A stretch of 64,000 bases of DNA from JANWXD01 sp035575135 (GTDB lineage Bacteria; Acidobacteriota; Terriglobia; Bryobacterales; Bryobacteraceae). Positions 34,609-43,066 of the stretch are shown piece after piece; position 1 is the stretch's first letter; every line of letters begins with the position of its first letter. The translations under genes were made by a program, and so were the position numbers. The stretch spans positions 1-64,000 of the forward strand of contig DATLYE010000050.1 in NCBI GenBank assembly GCA_035575135.1, read 5' to 3'. The notes beneath the pieces were generated by a model. That model was not told the origin of the DNA. It saw only the letters and a program-made list of their open reading frames with translations, and searched no databases.

Positions 34609-36254
34609 CGGAGGGTCACCGCACCGGAGGCCGCCAGGCGGGCGGCTTGATCGGGCTTCAGCTTCCAGTTGCTGTCGAAGGTTCCTTCCGCCACCACGTC
34701 GGCAAGCGACCCCTTGAACAGCACGAAGTCGCCGAAGCCGGCCAGCACGTGCACGGGCGCGCGGAGGAACGGCAGCCCGGGGCGGGAGGCGCGTTCCGCA
34801 CCCGTCCACCAGGGCAGACCGGAGTTCACCACCAGGTACCGGCCGCCCGCGGGTGCTACCACTACCAGACCGTAATCCGCCGCCCCCGGATTCAGCTCGA
34901 TCGGAAAACGGTCCCGGAACCGCGCGATCAGGCGGTTGGTTTCCCAGGTGCCGAACAGCACGAGGTTGGACTCCCGGAGGTCGTCTTCGCTGACTTCCGT
35001 GTCGGCCGCCACGCGGAAGGAGGCCAGTACCGGCGTTCCCGGTCCGGACCAGTCGGCCGCCGCTTCGGCCTCCGCACGGCGCCGCCGGAGCTCGGCTTCG
35101 TCTTTGGCTCCCGCGGTTCCGTACACGTAAATGTGCCGCGCGCTCACCGCTTCGAGCAGCGGGCCCTCAGCACCCGGCCGCTTGGCGCCGGGCGGCGGAG
35201 CGTACTTGCCCGCGCGCCAGGAGTCCCCCTGCTTCGAAAGCGACACCGCAGCCTGCGGCTTGACCTTGACCACGCTGCCGTCAATCTTCACCGTAACCGC
35301 GCGTGCGCGGTCGAACCGCGGGTGGCCGCCCAGATCGAGCGTCAGCCCGGCGACCCCGCGGGTTTGCACCTCCAGCTCATTGACCCCGGTGAAACGGACA
35401 TCGAGCGAGGCCGGCTCTCCCGGTGTCAGCCCGTCAATTTCCACCCAATAGGCGCTCCGGTATTTATACCAGCGCGTAACAAAGCGAACCCGGTCCGGAT
35501 AGCGGTTCCTCCGAAACTTACCGAACCAGTCAAAAATCTGTCCGTCGGCGTAGGCATAGTCCCAGGAATTATGTCGCACGCCGGGATATTCCAGATACTC
35601 CACCGGACCGCCGAGATGAAACAGCTCCTTATACCACTTCCGCGAGACCGCCACCGGCACCAGCGGATCCTGGTCTCCGTGAAACAAACGCACGGGAAGA
35701 TTCAGTGCGTTGGGGGCGAGCTCCTCGGTTCCCGGGGGCGCGGCCGGACAGACCGCCGCAATGGCGGCCCACAGATCGGGCCGGGTCAGCCCGAGCCAGA
35801 GCGTCCCGCCGCCTCCCATCGAAAGACCGGTCAAATAAACGCGGTCTTCGTCTACAGGGAAGCGCCGCTTGACGTCGGCCAGCACGTCGTACACATCTTT
35901 TTCCGCCAGACCCCGGTACCCCATCGTGCCGCGGGCAAAGGGCGCCGCCACGATAAAGTCCACCTCCCGGAGCGGCGGAAAATACCGGCTCGCCTCCGCG
36001 TCGGACTCCCCCGGCCGGTTTCCCTTGCCGAACACACGCCGGAGATTCAGCCGGTGGTTGGAAAACGCCCCGTGAAGGCTGATCACCAGAGGATATTTCT
36101 TTCCCTCTTCGAGTGACTTGGGAAGATATAATGCGTACGGTTGTTCGGAGTTATCGGCATCCGAAATATAAGTCAGAACCTGCGGGCCCGGCCTGTAATT
36201 TTGCCCGGGCAGCGACCGGACGAACAGGCCGAGTATCAGCAACCACTTAGTCAC
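34605..36254 (-). CDS. secreted alpha/beta-hydrolase (PHB depolymerase/prolyl-oligopeptidase-like esterase) with C-terminal extension
   Basis: 549 residues. GTG start (MTKWLLILGLFVRSLPGQ) gives a signal peptide. The hydrolase domain has KKYPLVISLHGAFSNHRLNL (oxyanion region), nucleophile Ser in GLSMGGGGTLWLG (~143), Asp in FHGDQDPLVP (~194) and His in GVRHNSWDYAY (~225). A C-terminal region (~260-549) of beta strands follows, ending in a part with LVVVAPAGGRYLVVNSGLPW. Probably cleaves esters of plant or polysaccharide material. Its start overlaps the DapA-like stop by eight bases and its stop overlaps the decarboxylase start by four. Confidence 0.82.
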   Translation of the reverse strand: MTKWLLILGLFVRSLPGQNYRPGPQVLTYISDADNSEQPYALYLPKSLEEGKKYPLVISLHGAFSNHRLNLRRVFGKGNRPGESDAEASRYFPPLREVDFIVAAPFARGTMGYRGLAEKDVYDVLADVKRRFPVDEDRVYLTGLSMGGGGTLWLGLTRPDLWAAIAAVCPAAPPGTEELAPNALNLPVRLFHGDQDPLVPVAVSRKWYKELFHLGGPVEYLEYPGVRHNSWDYAYADGQIFDWFGKFRRNRYPDRVRFVTRWYKYRSAYWVEIDGLTPGEPASLDVRFTGVNELEVQTRGVAGLTLDLGGHPRFDRARAVTVKIDGSVVKVKPQAAVSLSKQGDSWRAGKYAPPPGAKRPGAEGPLLEAVSARHIYVYGTAGAKDEAELRRRRAEAEAAADWSGPGTPVLASFRVAADTEVSEDDLRESNLVLFGTWETNRLIARFRDRFPIELNPGAADYGLVVVAPAGGRYLVVNSGLPWWTGAERASRPGLPFLRAPVHVLAGFGDFVLFKGSLADVVAEGTFDSNWKLKPDQAARLAASGAVTLR

Positions 36255-37179
36255 CGGCCGCCTCCCTGAGCACTTCGGGCAGCCAGCCCCGGAACCACTC
36301 GCGGAACTCCGCCAGACGGCGGGCGCACGCTTTGCCTGGCGGCACGGCGTGCGGGCCGGTCTTGACGCCGCGCTCCGCCAGAGCCTCGCGGATTCCCGCC
36401 GGCACCGGGAGTGGTTCGATGGCCTCCAGAAACTCCTGCAGCCTCGCCTCGAGCCGGACTTTCCGCTCCTGCCGGCCGGCGAGGATGGCGCGGTCCAGAG
36501 CCGCCAGCAACTCCGGCGCCGCGCACGCCACGCCGGAAACCACGCCCGCCGCTCCGGCCTCACGCAGTGCCGTAAAGACCCGGTCGTTGCCCGCCAAAAA
36601 GTGCAGCGGAGCACCTCCCCGCAGCTCCCGCAAGCGCTCGTAATATGCCAAATCCCCGCTTGAATCCTTGATGCCTGCCGCGACGCCGCAGCCCATCAAC
36701 TCCGCGGCCGTCTCGGGAGCAATCGGACTTGTGAAGAACGGAATGTTGTAAACCAGCAGCGGCAGCTCGGTGCCGGCGCTTGCCCGAAACTGCCGGTAGA
36801 ACGCCGCAATCTCCTCCTGTTCGTACTGAAAGAAATACGGAGGCATCAGCAGGAGCGCTGCGGCCCCGCTCGCCGCCGCCTCCCGCGCCAGCAACACGGC
36901 GCCGTCCAGACACGAGTGCGACACGTTCACCGCGACGGGAACCCGGCTGCGTTTGATGCCGAGGCGGACCAGATTGCGCCGGTCTTCCAGCCCGAAGTGG
37001 ACAAATTCGCCGGTCGAGCCGAACAGCGCGATCCCCTGAATCGGATGCTGTCCCAGAAAGTCCAGCAGCTCCAGCGCGGCGGCCAGATCCACCACGGGTT
37101 CGCCGCTGCGGCGCGGCGTCACCGCAGCCACGTACACGCCCTGCGGTAATGCCGTCTCCGGATCGCTACCGCGCTTCAT
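36247..37179 (-). CDS. dihydrodipicolinate synthase family protein (second copy)
   Basis: 310 residues, TIM-barrel class I aldolase. GSTGEFVHF, the Tyr of LLVYNIPFFTSP and the Schiff-base Lys of AGIKDSSGDLAYYE are present. The C-terminus is about 20 residues longer than DapA. It belongs to the broad lyase family that includes sugar-acid aldolases, and its neighbours (esterase, Gfo oxidoreductase, DUF1080 protein) favour sugar-acid or keto-sugar catabolism over lysine synthesis. ATG 37179 is chosen. It is divergent from the oxidoreductase at 37339, with 159 bases between them. Confidence 0.85.
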   Translation of the reverse strand: MKRGSDPETALPQGVYVAAVTPRRSGEPVVDLAAALELLDFLGQHPIQGIALFGSTGEFVHFGLEDRRNLVRLGIKRSRVPVAVNVSHSCLDGAVLLAREAAASGAAALLLMPPYFFQYEQEEIAAFYRQFRASAGTELPLLVYNIPFFTSPIAPETAAELMGCGVAAGIKDSSGDLAYYERLRELRGGAPLHFLAGNDRVFTALREAGAAGVVSGVACAAPELLAALDRAILAGRQERKVRLEARLQEFLEAIEPLPVPAGIREALAERGVKTGPHAVPPGKACARRLAEFREWFRGWLPEVLREAAGD

Positions 37180-37338
37180 CAAGGACAAATTCCATTCTCC
37201 CCGGAAATCGCGAGCCTCGCCACATGCTTCGTCTTCCGGGTGTGTGGAGCGCGGGCCGCTTGCGTGCGCGTCCGATGTCGCGACGGCGTTTGCTCGAACC
37301 AGGCCGGCTGCAGTATCTTGCTGAAGGGAGAAAAGTCC

Positions 37339-38463
37339 ATGACCGAACTTGACCGGAGAAGATTTCTCGCCGCGATGATGGCCGCTCCAGCCGCCGGCGC
37401 TGCCCGCCCTGTACAGACCGGCGCCGAACCGGTGGCCGCCGCCGTCATCGGCACCGGCAACCGCGGCGCCTATCTGCTGCGCGGAATTCTGGAACAGCCC
37501 GGCGTGAAAGTGGCGGCGCTGTGCGACATCAAGCCGGACCGCCTCGATACGGCCGCCACGCTGGCCGCCCGCGACAAGCCCCGCACCTACACGGACTACC
37601 GCCGCCTGCTCGAGCAGCCCGACGTCGGGGCGGTCTTCATCGCCACTCCCTGCGATCTGCATGTAGAGATGGCCATCGCCGCGCTGAAGGCCGGCAAGCA
37701 CGTCTACTGCGAAAAGCCCGTCGGGATTACGCCGGAGTCCATTCGAGAACTCCTCCGCGTCGCCCGCCAGTCCGGAAGCGTGTTTCAAATCGGCCAGCAG
37801 ATGCGCTCTGACGCCCGCCTGCGAAAGACCATCGAGAAAATCCACGCAGGCGCCGCGGGCAAGGTGGTCATGATCAAGGCCCAACGCCACGCCAGCGAAG
37901 ACCTGGACCATCACGGCCCGTCCGCGGACTGGTTCTTCAACGCCGCCCGCTCCGGCGACGTGATCGTGGAAATGTCGGTGCATAATCTGGACGTCTGCAA
38001 CTGGGTCGCGGCCAGCCGCCCGGAACGCGCCGCCGGCTTCGGAGGCACCCTCGTCTGGGTCAACGATCCGCCGGGACGCACCAACATGGACGGCTACACG
38101 CTGAGCTATGAGTACGCCAACGGCATCAAGCTCTCCTACACCCAGGTCTTTTTCCACCCGCGCGGCCTGCCGGGCGGCGGCCAGTACTGCTACGTCTACA
38201 CGACCGAGGGTGCGGTGGATTTGATGAACGCCACGTTTTATCCGCGCAGCCGCGACGCCGCTCCGGTCGTGCTCGCCGAGCCCGAGAAGACCCCGCCCCA
38301 CGCCCACGTGGCCGCCTTCTTTGAAGCGATCCGCTCCGGCAGCCGGCCGTTCGCCGATCTGACCGTCGCCGCCACGGCGGCTCTCACGGCGATCCTCGGC
38401 CGCGAAGCCATCTACCGCCGCAAGGTGATGACCTGGGCCGAGCTCGGCGTCCAGGAACTCTGA
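37339..38463 (+). CDS. Gfo/Idh/MocA family oxidoreductase, Tat-exported
   Basis: 374 residues. Tat-like signal MTELDRRRFLAAMMAAPAAG, Rossmann motif AAVIGTGNRGAYLLRGI, canonical EKP motif VYCEKPVGITPESI, and MSVHNLDVCNWVAASRPERA with a likely catalytic His. AAGGGAG precedes the ATG. The DUF1080 gene follows after 20 bases on the same strand, a pairing seen in bacterial 3-keto-glycoside pathways where a Gfo enzyme oxidises sugar C3 and DUF1080 proteins cleave or hydrate the product (known for some members; inferred here). Confidence 0.91.
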   Translation: MTELDRRRFLAAMMAAPAAGAARPVQTGAEPVAAAVIGTGNRGAYLLRGILEQPGVKVAALCDIKPDRLDTAATLAARDKPRTYTDYRRLLEQPDVGAVFIATPCDLHVEMAIAALKAGKHVYCEKPVGITPESIRELLRVARQSGSVFQIGQQMRSDARLRKTIEKIHAGAAGKVVMIKAQRHASEDLDHHGPSADWFFNAARSGDVIVEMSVHNLDVCNWVAASRPERAAGFGGTLVWVNDPPGRTNMDGYTLSYEYANGIKLSYTQVFFHPRGLPGGGQYCYVYTTEGAVDLMNATFYPRSRDAAPVVLAEPEKTPPHAHVAAFFEAIRSGSRPFADLTVAATAALTAILGREAIYRRKVMTWAELGVQEL

Positions 38464-38483
38464 AACAGAAAGGCAGTGCTGGG

Positions 38484-39182
38484 ATGAGAATCGTCACGGC
38501 AGGAGTTGTTCTTTTCGCTGCGGGTCTGTTCCTGGCGGCTTTGCTGCGCGGACAGCGTACCGGCGACTACCGCGATCCGGACTGGACCTACGAAGAAGGC
38601 TGGACGCCGCTGTTCAACGGCAAAGACTTTACCGGCTGGGTGGTGGTTCTCGGCCAGCCGGAGGGCAGAATCCGGCGCTACCGGCCTCAGGAAATCGCCG
38701 AGCAGGACACCTTCGCCGTGCGTGACGGCATGATCGTCACCACCGGCAAGCCGAACGGCTACGTCCGAACCGTGGACGTCTTCGACAATTTCGTCTTCCA
38801 CGCCGAAGTGCGCTTCACCGAGTCCGGCAACAGCGGGGTTCTGATTCACGTCCAGCAGGACGCAGTCTGGCCCCGGGGCATCGAGTGCCAGCTCTATCAG
38901 GCCCATATGGGCCGGATCTTCCCCATCCAGGGCGCCACCCTGGACGGTGGCGAGATGATTCACGCGGCCGCCCGCTCGCCTGGAGAGTGGAACGTCTATG
39001 AGGTTTACTCCGAGGAAGGCCGCGTCGCCACGGTGCTCAACGGAGTGCTGGTCGGCCTGGCCTCCAACGCCAATCCGCGCGTGGGCTACATCTGCCTGCA
39101 ATCGGAAGGCGTGCCGGCCGAGTTCCGCAACATCAAAATCAAGCGCTACACGCCGGCGCACCACCTCCGCCCGAAACCGTAA
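38484..39182 (+). CDS. DUF1080 (3-keto-disaccharide hydrolase-like) secreted protein
   Basis: 232 residues. Signal-anchor-like MRIVTAGVVLFAAGLFLAAL, then the concanavalin-like DUF1080 fold: EEGWTPLFNGKDFTGWVV (family hallmark), FAVRDGMIVTTGKPNGYV, FVFHAEVRFTESGNSGVLIH, GIECQLYQAHMGRIF, GEWNVYEVYSEEGRVATVLN and GYICLQSEGVPAEFRNIKIK. Some DUF1080 members hydrolyse 3-keto-glycosides. Located right after a Gfo oxidoreductase, probably the same operon. Confidence 0.9.
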   Translation: MRIVTAGVVLFAAGLFLAALLRGQRTGDYRDPDWTYEEGWTPLFNGKDFTGWVVVLGQPEGRIRRYRPQEIAEQDTFAVRDGMIVTTGKPNGYVRTVDVFDNFVFHAEVRFTESGNSGVLIHVQQDAVWPRGIECQLYQAHMGRIFPIQGATLDGGEMIHAAARSPGEWNVYEVYSEEGRVATVLNGVLVGLASNANPRVGYICLQSEGVPAEFRNIKIKRYTPAHHLRPKP

Positions 39183-39192
39183 AGGCCCCTGT

Positions 39193-40686
39193 TCATCCCG
39201 GCCGCAACGCCCCGGAGGCGATCCACGCCGCGGCGCGGGCGATATCCTCCGACAGCGGGCGGTCGTGTTCGAACGGTGCGGAGATATCCCGCAAGGCGGC
39301 ACGAGCGGCTTCGATGCGCGGACCGGACCGTAGCGGTCGCAGCAGGTCCAGCGCCCGCGCCGCCGCCAGCAGTTCGATCGCCAGCACCAACCGCGTGTTG
39401 GCCGCCACGCGCTTGAGCTTCAGCCCCGCAGCCATGCCCATGCTCACAAAGTCCTCCTTGCCCCCGCTGGTCGGGATCGAGCCGACCGAGGCCGGCGCCG
39501 CCAGCGTCCGGTTCTCGGCCACCAGCGCCGCCGCCGTGACCTGCAGCATCATCAGCCCGGACTCCAATCCGGGACGAGACGCCAGAAACGGCGGCAAGCC
39601 TTCGTTCAACGCGGGATTGACCAGCCGGTCCGTCCGCCGCTCCGAGATCGCCGACAGCGCCGTCAGCGCCACCGCCATCGAATCCAGGGCAAAGGCCAGA
39701 GGCTGGCCGTGGAAATTGCCGCCGGAGATCACTTCCTCTCCGAAGACCAGCGGGTTGTCCGTGGCCGCATTGAGTTCAACGGCGAAGACCCGCCGCGCCT
39801 CGGCCAGCACGTCCCGGACCGCGCCGTGCACCTGCGGCGCGCAGCGCAACGAGTAGGCGTCCTGCACGCGGCCGCACGCCAGATGCGAGGCCCGAATCTC
39901 GCTTCCCTCGAGCAGCGCGGCCATGTGAGCCGCACTACGCGCCTGGCCGGGGTGTGGCCGTGCCGCGCACAGGCGCGCGTCGAAGGCGCGGGGCGTTCCC
40001 CGCAGCGCATCCACCGTCATGGCGCAAATGAAGTCCGCCGCATCCGCCAAAACCTCCGCCGCCAGCAGTTCCAGACAACCGACCGCCAGCATGGCCTGCG
40101 TGCCGTTGATCAGCGAGATCCCCTCTTTGGCCTCGAGCACGAGCGGCTCCAGGCCGGCGCGGCGCAGCGCTTCCGCACCGGGCAGCCGTGCGCCGTCGTA
40201 TTCGGCTTCGCCTTCGCCGATCAGCACCAGAGCCATGTGCGCCAGCGGAGCCAGGTCTCCGCTGGCTCCCACGCTGCCCTGCGAGGGAACCACGGGCGTC
40301 ACGCCGCGATTCAGCAGCGCGCACAGCTGCTCGGCCACGACCGGACGGATGCCCGACAATCCCTTGGCCAGCACGTTGGCGCGCACCAGCATCATCGCGC
40401 GCACCTCTTCCCGGCTCAAAGGCTCTCCCGTGCCGCACGCATGGGAGCGCAGAAGATTGCGCTGGAGCAGCGCGACTTCCTCCGGCGCGATCCGTACGTC
40501 CGCCAGGTGGCCCACACCCGTGTTGACCCCGTAGACCGCCGCACCGGAGGCCGCCAGCCGCTCCACCACCTGGCGCGACGCCAGCATCTTCTGCCGCGCT
40601 TCCGGCGCAATCCCGGCAACTTCGTCACCGCGCGCCACCGCCGCCACCTGCTCGAGACTCAGCGACTCACCGTCGAGGAAAACCAT
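39193..40686 (-). CDS. hutH: histidine ammonia-lyase
   Basis: About 497 residues. The autocatalytic MIO cofactor triad Ala-Ser-Gly is in GSVGASGDLAPLAHMALVLI (~141-143). VYGVNTGVGHLADVRI, NLLRSHACGTGEP (Ser-His selectivity pair expected for histidine rather than Phe/Tyr), NGTQAMLAVG and GNFHGQPLAFALD are conserved. It converts histidine to urocanate and ammonia. ATG 40686 (MVFLDGESL) fits the family N-terminus better than ATG 40713. No other hut genes are adjacent. Confidence 0.9.
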   Translation of the reverse strand: MVFLDGESLSLEQVAAVARGDEVAGIAPEARQKMLASRQVVERLAASGAAVYGVNTGVGHLADVRIAPEEVALLQRNLLRSHACGTGEPLSREEVRAMMLVRANVLAKGLSGIRPVVAEQLCALLNRGVTPVVPSQGSVGASGDLAPLAHMALVLIGEGEAEYDGARLPGAEALRRAGLEPLVLEAKEGISLINGTQAMLAVGCLELLAAEVLADAADFICAMTVDALRGTPRAFDARLCAARPHPGQARSAAHMAALLEGSEIRASHLACGRVQDAYSLRCAPQVHGAVRDVLAEARRVFAVELNAATDNPLVFGEEVISGGNFHGQPLAFALDSMAVALTALSAISERRTDRLVNPALNEGLPPFLASRPGLESGLMMLQVTAAALVAENRTLAAPASVGSIPTSGGKEDFVSMGMAAGLKLKRVAANTRLVLAIELLAAARALDLLRPLRSGPRIEAARAALRDISAPFEHDRPLSEDIARAAAWIASGALRPG

Positions 40687-40755
40687 ATCCCCGTTATAGA
40701 CCGCCGCCCGCATCCGCAGGGCCCCGGAACGCTACACTCATTTCGGAAGAAGGCG

Positions 40756-41295
40756 ATGGCAAACCTTCCGTTTCGGGCCACGGTGGCCGGTTCCGCCTAC
40801 GAAAAGATCCGGCGGCTGCCGGTCGCCGTCCTGCTGGACAACGTACGCAGCATGTACAACGTCGGCGCTTTTTTTCGCACCGCCGACGCCGCCGGGGTCG
40901 AAAGACTCTACCTGTGCGGCATCACAGCCTGCCCGCCGAAACGGGCCATCTCCAAGACCGCGCTGGGCGCCGAAGAAACCGTGGCGTGGGAGCATTGCTG
41001 GGATCCGCTCGAGGTCCTGGCGCGCTTGCGCTCGGCCGGCTACCAGATCGCAGCCGCCGAAACCAGTCCCTCCGCCCTGGACCTCTTCGACTGGACGCCG
41101 GCGTTCCCCGTCTGTATCGTCTTCGGACATGAGGTCAGCGGCGTGCGCCCGGAAGTCGCTGCCTTCTGCGACACGCTGGTCCGCATCCCCATGCTCGGGC
41201 GCAAGGAATCCTTGAACGTGGCCACCGCCGGCGGCGTCATCCTCTACGAGCTGTTGCGCAAGTACCGGGCTATGATGGAACGGACGGGAAACTAG
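40756..41295 (+). CDS. TrmH/SpoU family RNA 2'-O-methyltransferase
   Basis: 179 residues, SPOUT knot fold. VAVLLDNVRSMYNVGAFFRT (motif 1), FPVCIVFGHEVSGVRPEV (motif 2) and IPMLGRKESLNVATAGGVIL (motif 3, knot) are all present. No N-terminal RNA-binding extension, so it is the short type like TrmL. It would methylate a ribose in tRNA or rRNA using S-adenosylmethionine; the target is not determinable. The ATG at 40756 follows GAAGAAGG. Adjacent to ggt with a one-base gap. Confidence 0.88.
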   Translation: MANLPFRATVAGSAYEKIRRLPVAVLLDNVRSMYNVGAFFRTADAAGVERLYLCGITACPPKRAISKTALGAEETVAWEHCWDPLEVLARLRSAGYQIAAAETSPSALDLFDWTPAFPVCIVFGHEVSGVRPEVAAFCDTLVRIPMLGRKESLNVATAGGVILYELLRKYRAMMERTGN

Positions 41296-41296
41296 G

Positions 41297-43066
41297 ATGA
41301 CTCGCGCTGCGATTGTCGCCGCAGGGTTCGCACTTGCGACGGCCTGGCCCCTTCCGGCGCAGACCTCCCTCATCTGGCCGGTGCGCGGCGCCCGCGAAAT
41401 GGTCGTCGCAGCCAACAACTTCGAAGCCGAGGCAGGCTACCGCATGCTGCTTCAGGGAGGCAATGCTGTGGATGCGGGCGTGGCCGCAGTGCTTGCCGCC
41501 GCGGTCACGGAGCAGGCGCGCTTCGGCCTGGGCGGCGAGATGCCGCTGCTCCTCAAGATGGCGGGCAAGCCTGTGGTGGCCATCAGCGGCGTGGGCACCG
41601 CCCCTGCCCGCGCGACGGCGGAGTATTTCCGTAACCGCGCACCGGAGCCCTGGGAAGATCCCGCCAAAATGCCGCCCATCCCGGCCCTGGGCTTGCGCGC
41701 GGCCATCGTCCCGGGCGTATTCGACGGACTGATTCTCGCCTTGCGCGAGTTCGGAACCATGTCCTTCGCCCAGGTCGCCGCGCCGGCCATCGAGTACACC
41801 GAAGGTTTCCCGCTCGGCGACGAGTTCGCCAATTTCCTCAAAACGCACCGCAGAGTCCTCGAGCTATGGCCCGCGTCTCGCGACTTCTTTCTTCCCGCGG
41901 GCGAGCCTCCGGAACCGGGGGCGCTGTTCCGCGCCCCGGCCCTCGGCCGCACTCTGCGGGAGCTCGTTGCGGTCGAAAAGAGGACGCGCGGCAAAAGGAA
42001 ACGAAAACTCGACGCCGTGCGCGACTATTTCTACCGCGGACCCATCGCGCGCCGGATCGCTGCTTTCTCGCAAGAAAACGGCGGGCTGTTGGGCTACCAG
42101 GACCTGGCGAGCTACCGCGCCGAACTGGATGAGCCCCGCTCCACCAGCTACCGAGGCTACGAGATCTTCAAGGCGGGCTTCTGGACCCAGGGACCGGTGA
42201 TGCTGCAGGCGTTGAACATCCTGGAAGGCTTCGACCTCAAAGCCATGGGCCACAACACGCCCGAGTATCTCCACACGCTGGTCGAGGCCATGAAGCTGGC
42301 TTTCGCCGACCGGGATGCTTATTACGGCGACCCGAAATTCGCCGCGGTGCCCGAAGCCGTCCTGCTTTCCAAGGAGTACGCTGCCGAAAGACGCAGGCTG
42401 ATTGATCCCCGCCGCGCCTCGCTCGAACACCGTCCCGGACCGATCGCCGGCCCCGTGCTGCCCGCAAGCGCCAACGGCGTCAGCCCCGACCAGGACACGA
42501 CTTCCGTCAATGTCGTAGACCGCTTCGGCAACGTCTTTTGCGCCACTCCGAGTGGCGCCTGGCTGCCGTCGGTCATCGCCGGGGATACCGGAATCCCCCT
42601 TTCAACCAGGCTCCAGTCCTTCGTGCTGACGCCCGGCCATCCCAACGAGCTCAAACCCGGAAAGCGGCCGCGCGTGACCCTGACCCCGACCATCGTGCTA
42701 CAAGACGGCCGGCCGGTGCTGCTGATCTCCTCACCCGGAGGCGACAACCAGGATCAGGCGCTGATTCAGGTGCTGCTCAACATCATCGAGTTCGGCATGA
42801 CTCCGCAGGAGGCTGTAGAAGCTCCCCGCTTTCAAAGCGCGCACTACTACAGCTCCTTCGCTTTCCATGAGTTCACACCCGGCCGGCTGGGACTCGAAGC
42901 GCGGATCCCTAAGGAGACCGCCGACCGGCTCGCCGCCATGGGCCACGCTGTGCACGTACAGGGCCCGTGGGGCAACTCCTCGGCGCCGGCCGTGATCCTG
43001 ATCCGTGACGGAGTGCTCGAAGCGGGCATGGATCCCCGGCGCGGGCGCTTCGCCTTCGGCCGTTAG
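41297..43066 (+). CDS. ggt: gamma-glutamyltransferase, secreted
   Basis: 589 residues. Signal peptide-like MTRAAIVAAGFALATAWPLP, then the Ntn-hydrolase heterodimer precursor. The small-subunit nucleophile Thr is in QDTTSVNVVDRFGNVFCATP (~401). NNFEAEAGYRMLLQGGNAVD and ISSPGGDNQDQALIQVLLNI are conserved. It removes gamma-glutamyl groups (for example from glutathione) in the periplasm after self-cleavage. Its TAG overlaps the convergent GH127 stop by four bases. Confidence 0.9.
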   Translation: MTRAAIVAAGFALATAWPLPAQTSLIWPVRGAREMVVAANNFEAEAGYRMLLQGGNAVDAGVAAVLAAAVTEQARFGLGGEMPLLLKMAGKPVVAISGVGTAPARATAEYFRNRAPEPWEDPAKMPPIPALGLRAAIVPGVFDGLILALREFGTMSFAQVAAPAIEYTEGFPLGDEFANFLKTHRRVLELWPASRDFFLPAGEPPEPGALFRAPALGRTLRELVAVEKRTRGKRKRKLDAVRDYFYRGPIARRIAAFSQENGGLLGYQDLASYRAELDEPRSTSYRGYEIFKAGFWTQGPVMLQALNILEGFDLKAMGHNTPEYLHTLVEAMKLAFADRDAYYGDPKFAAVPEAVLLSKEYAAERRRLIDPRRASLEHRPGPIAGPVLPASANGVSPDQDTTSVNVVDRFGNVFCATPSGAWLPSVIAGDTGIPLSTRLQSFVLTPGHPNELKPGKRPRVTLTPTIVLQDGRPVLLISSPGGDNQDQALIQVLLNIIEFGMTPQEAVEAPRFQSAHYYSSFAFHEFTPGRLGLEARIPKETADRLAAMGHAVHVQGPWGNSSAPAVILIRDGVLEAGMDPRRGRFAFGR

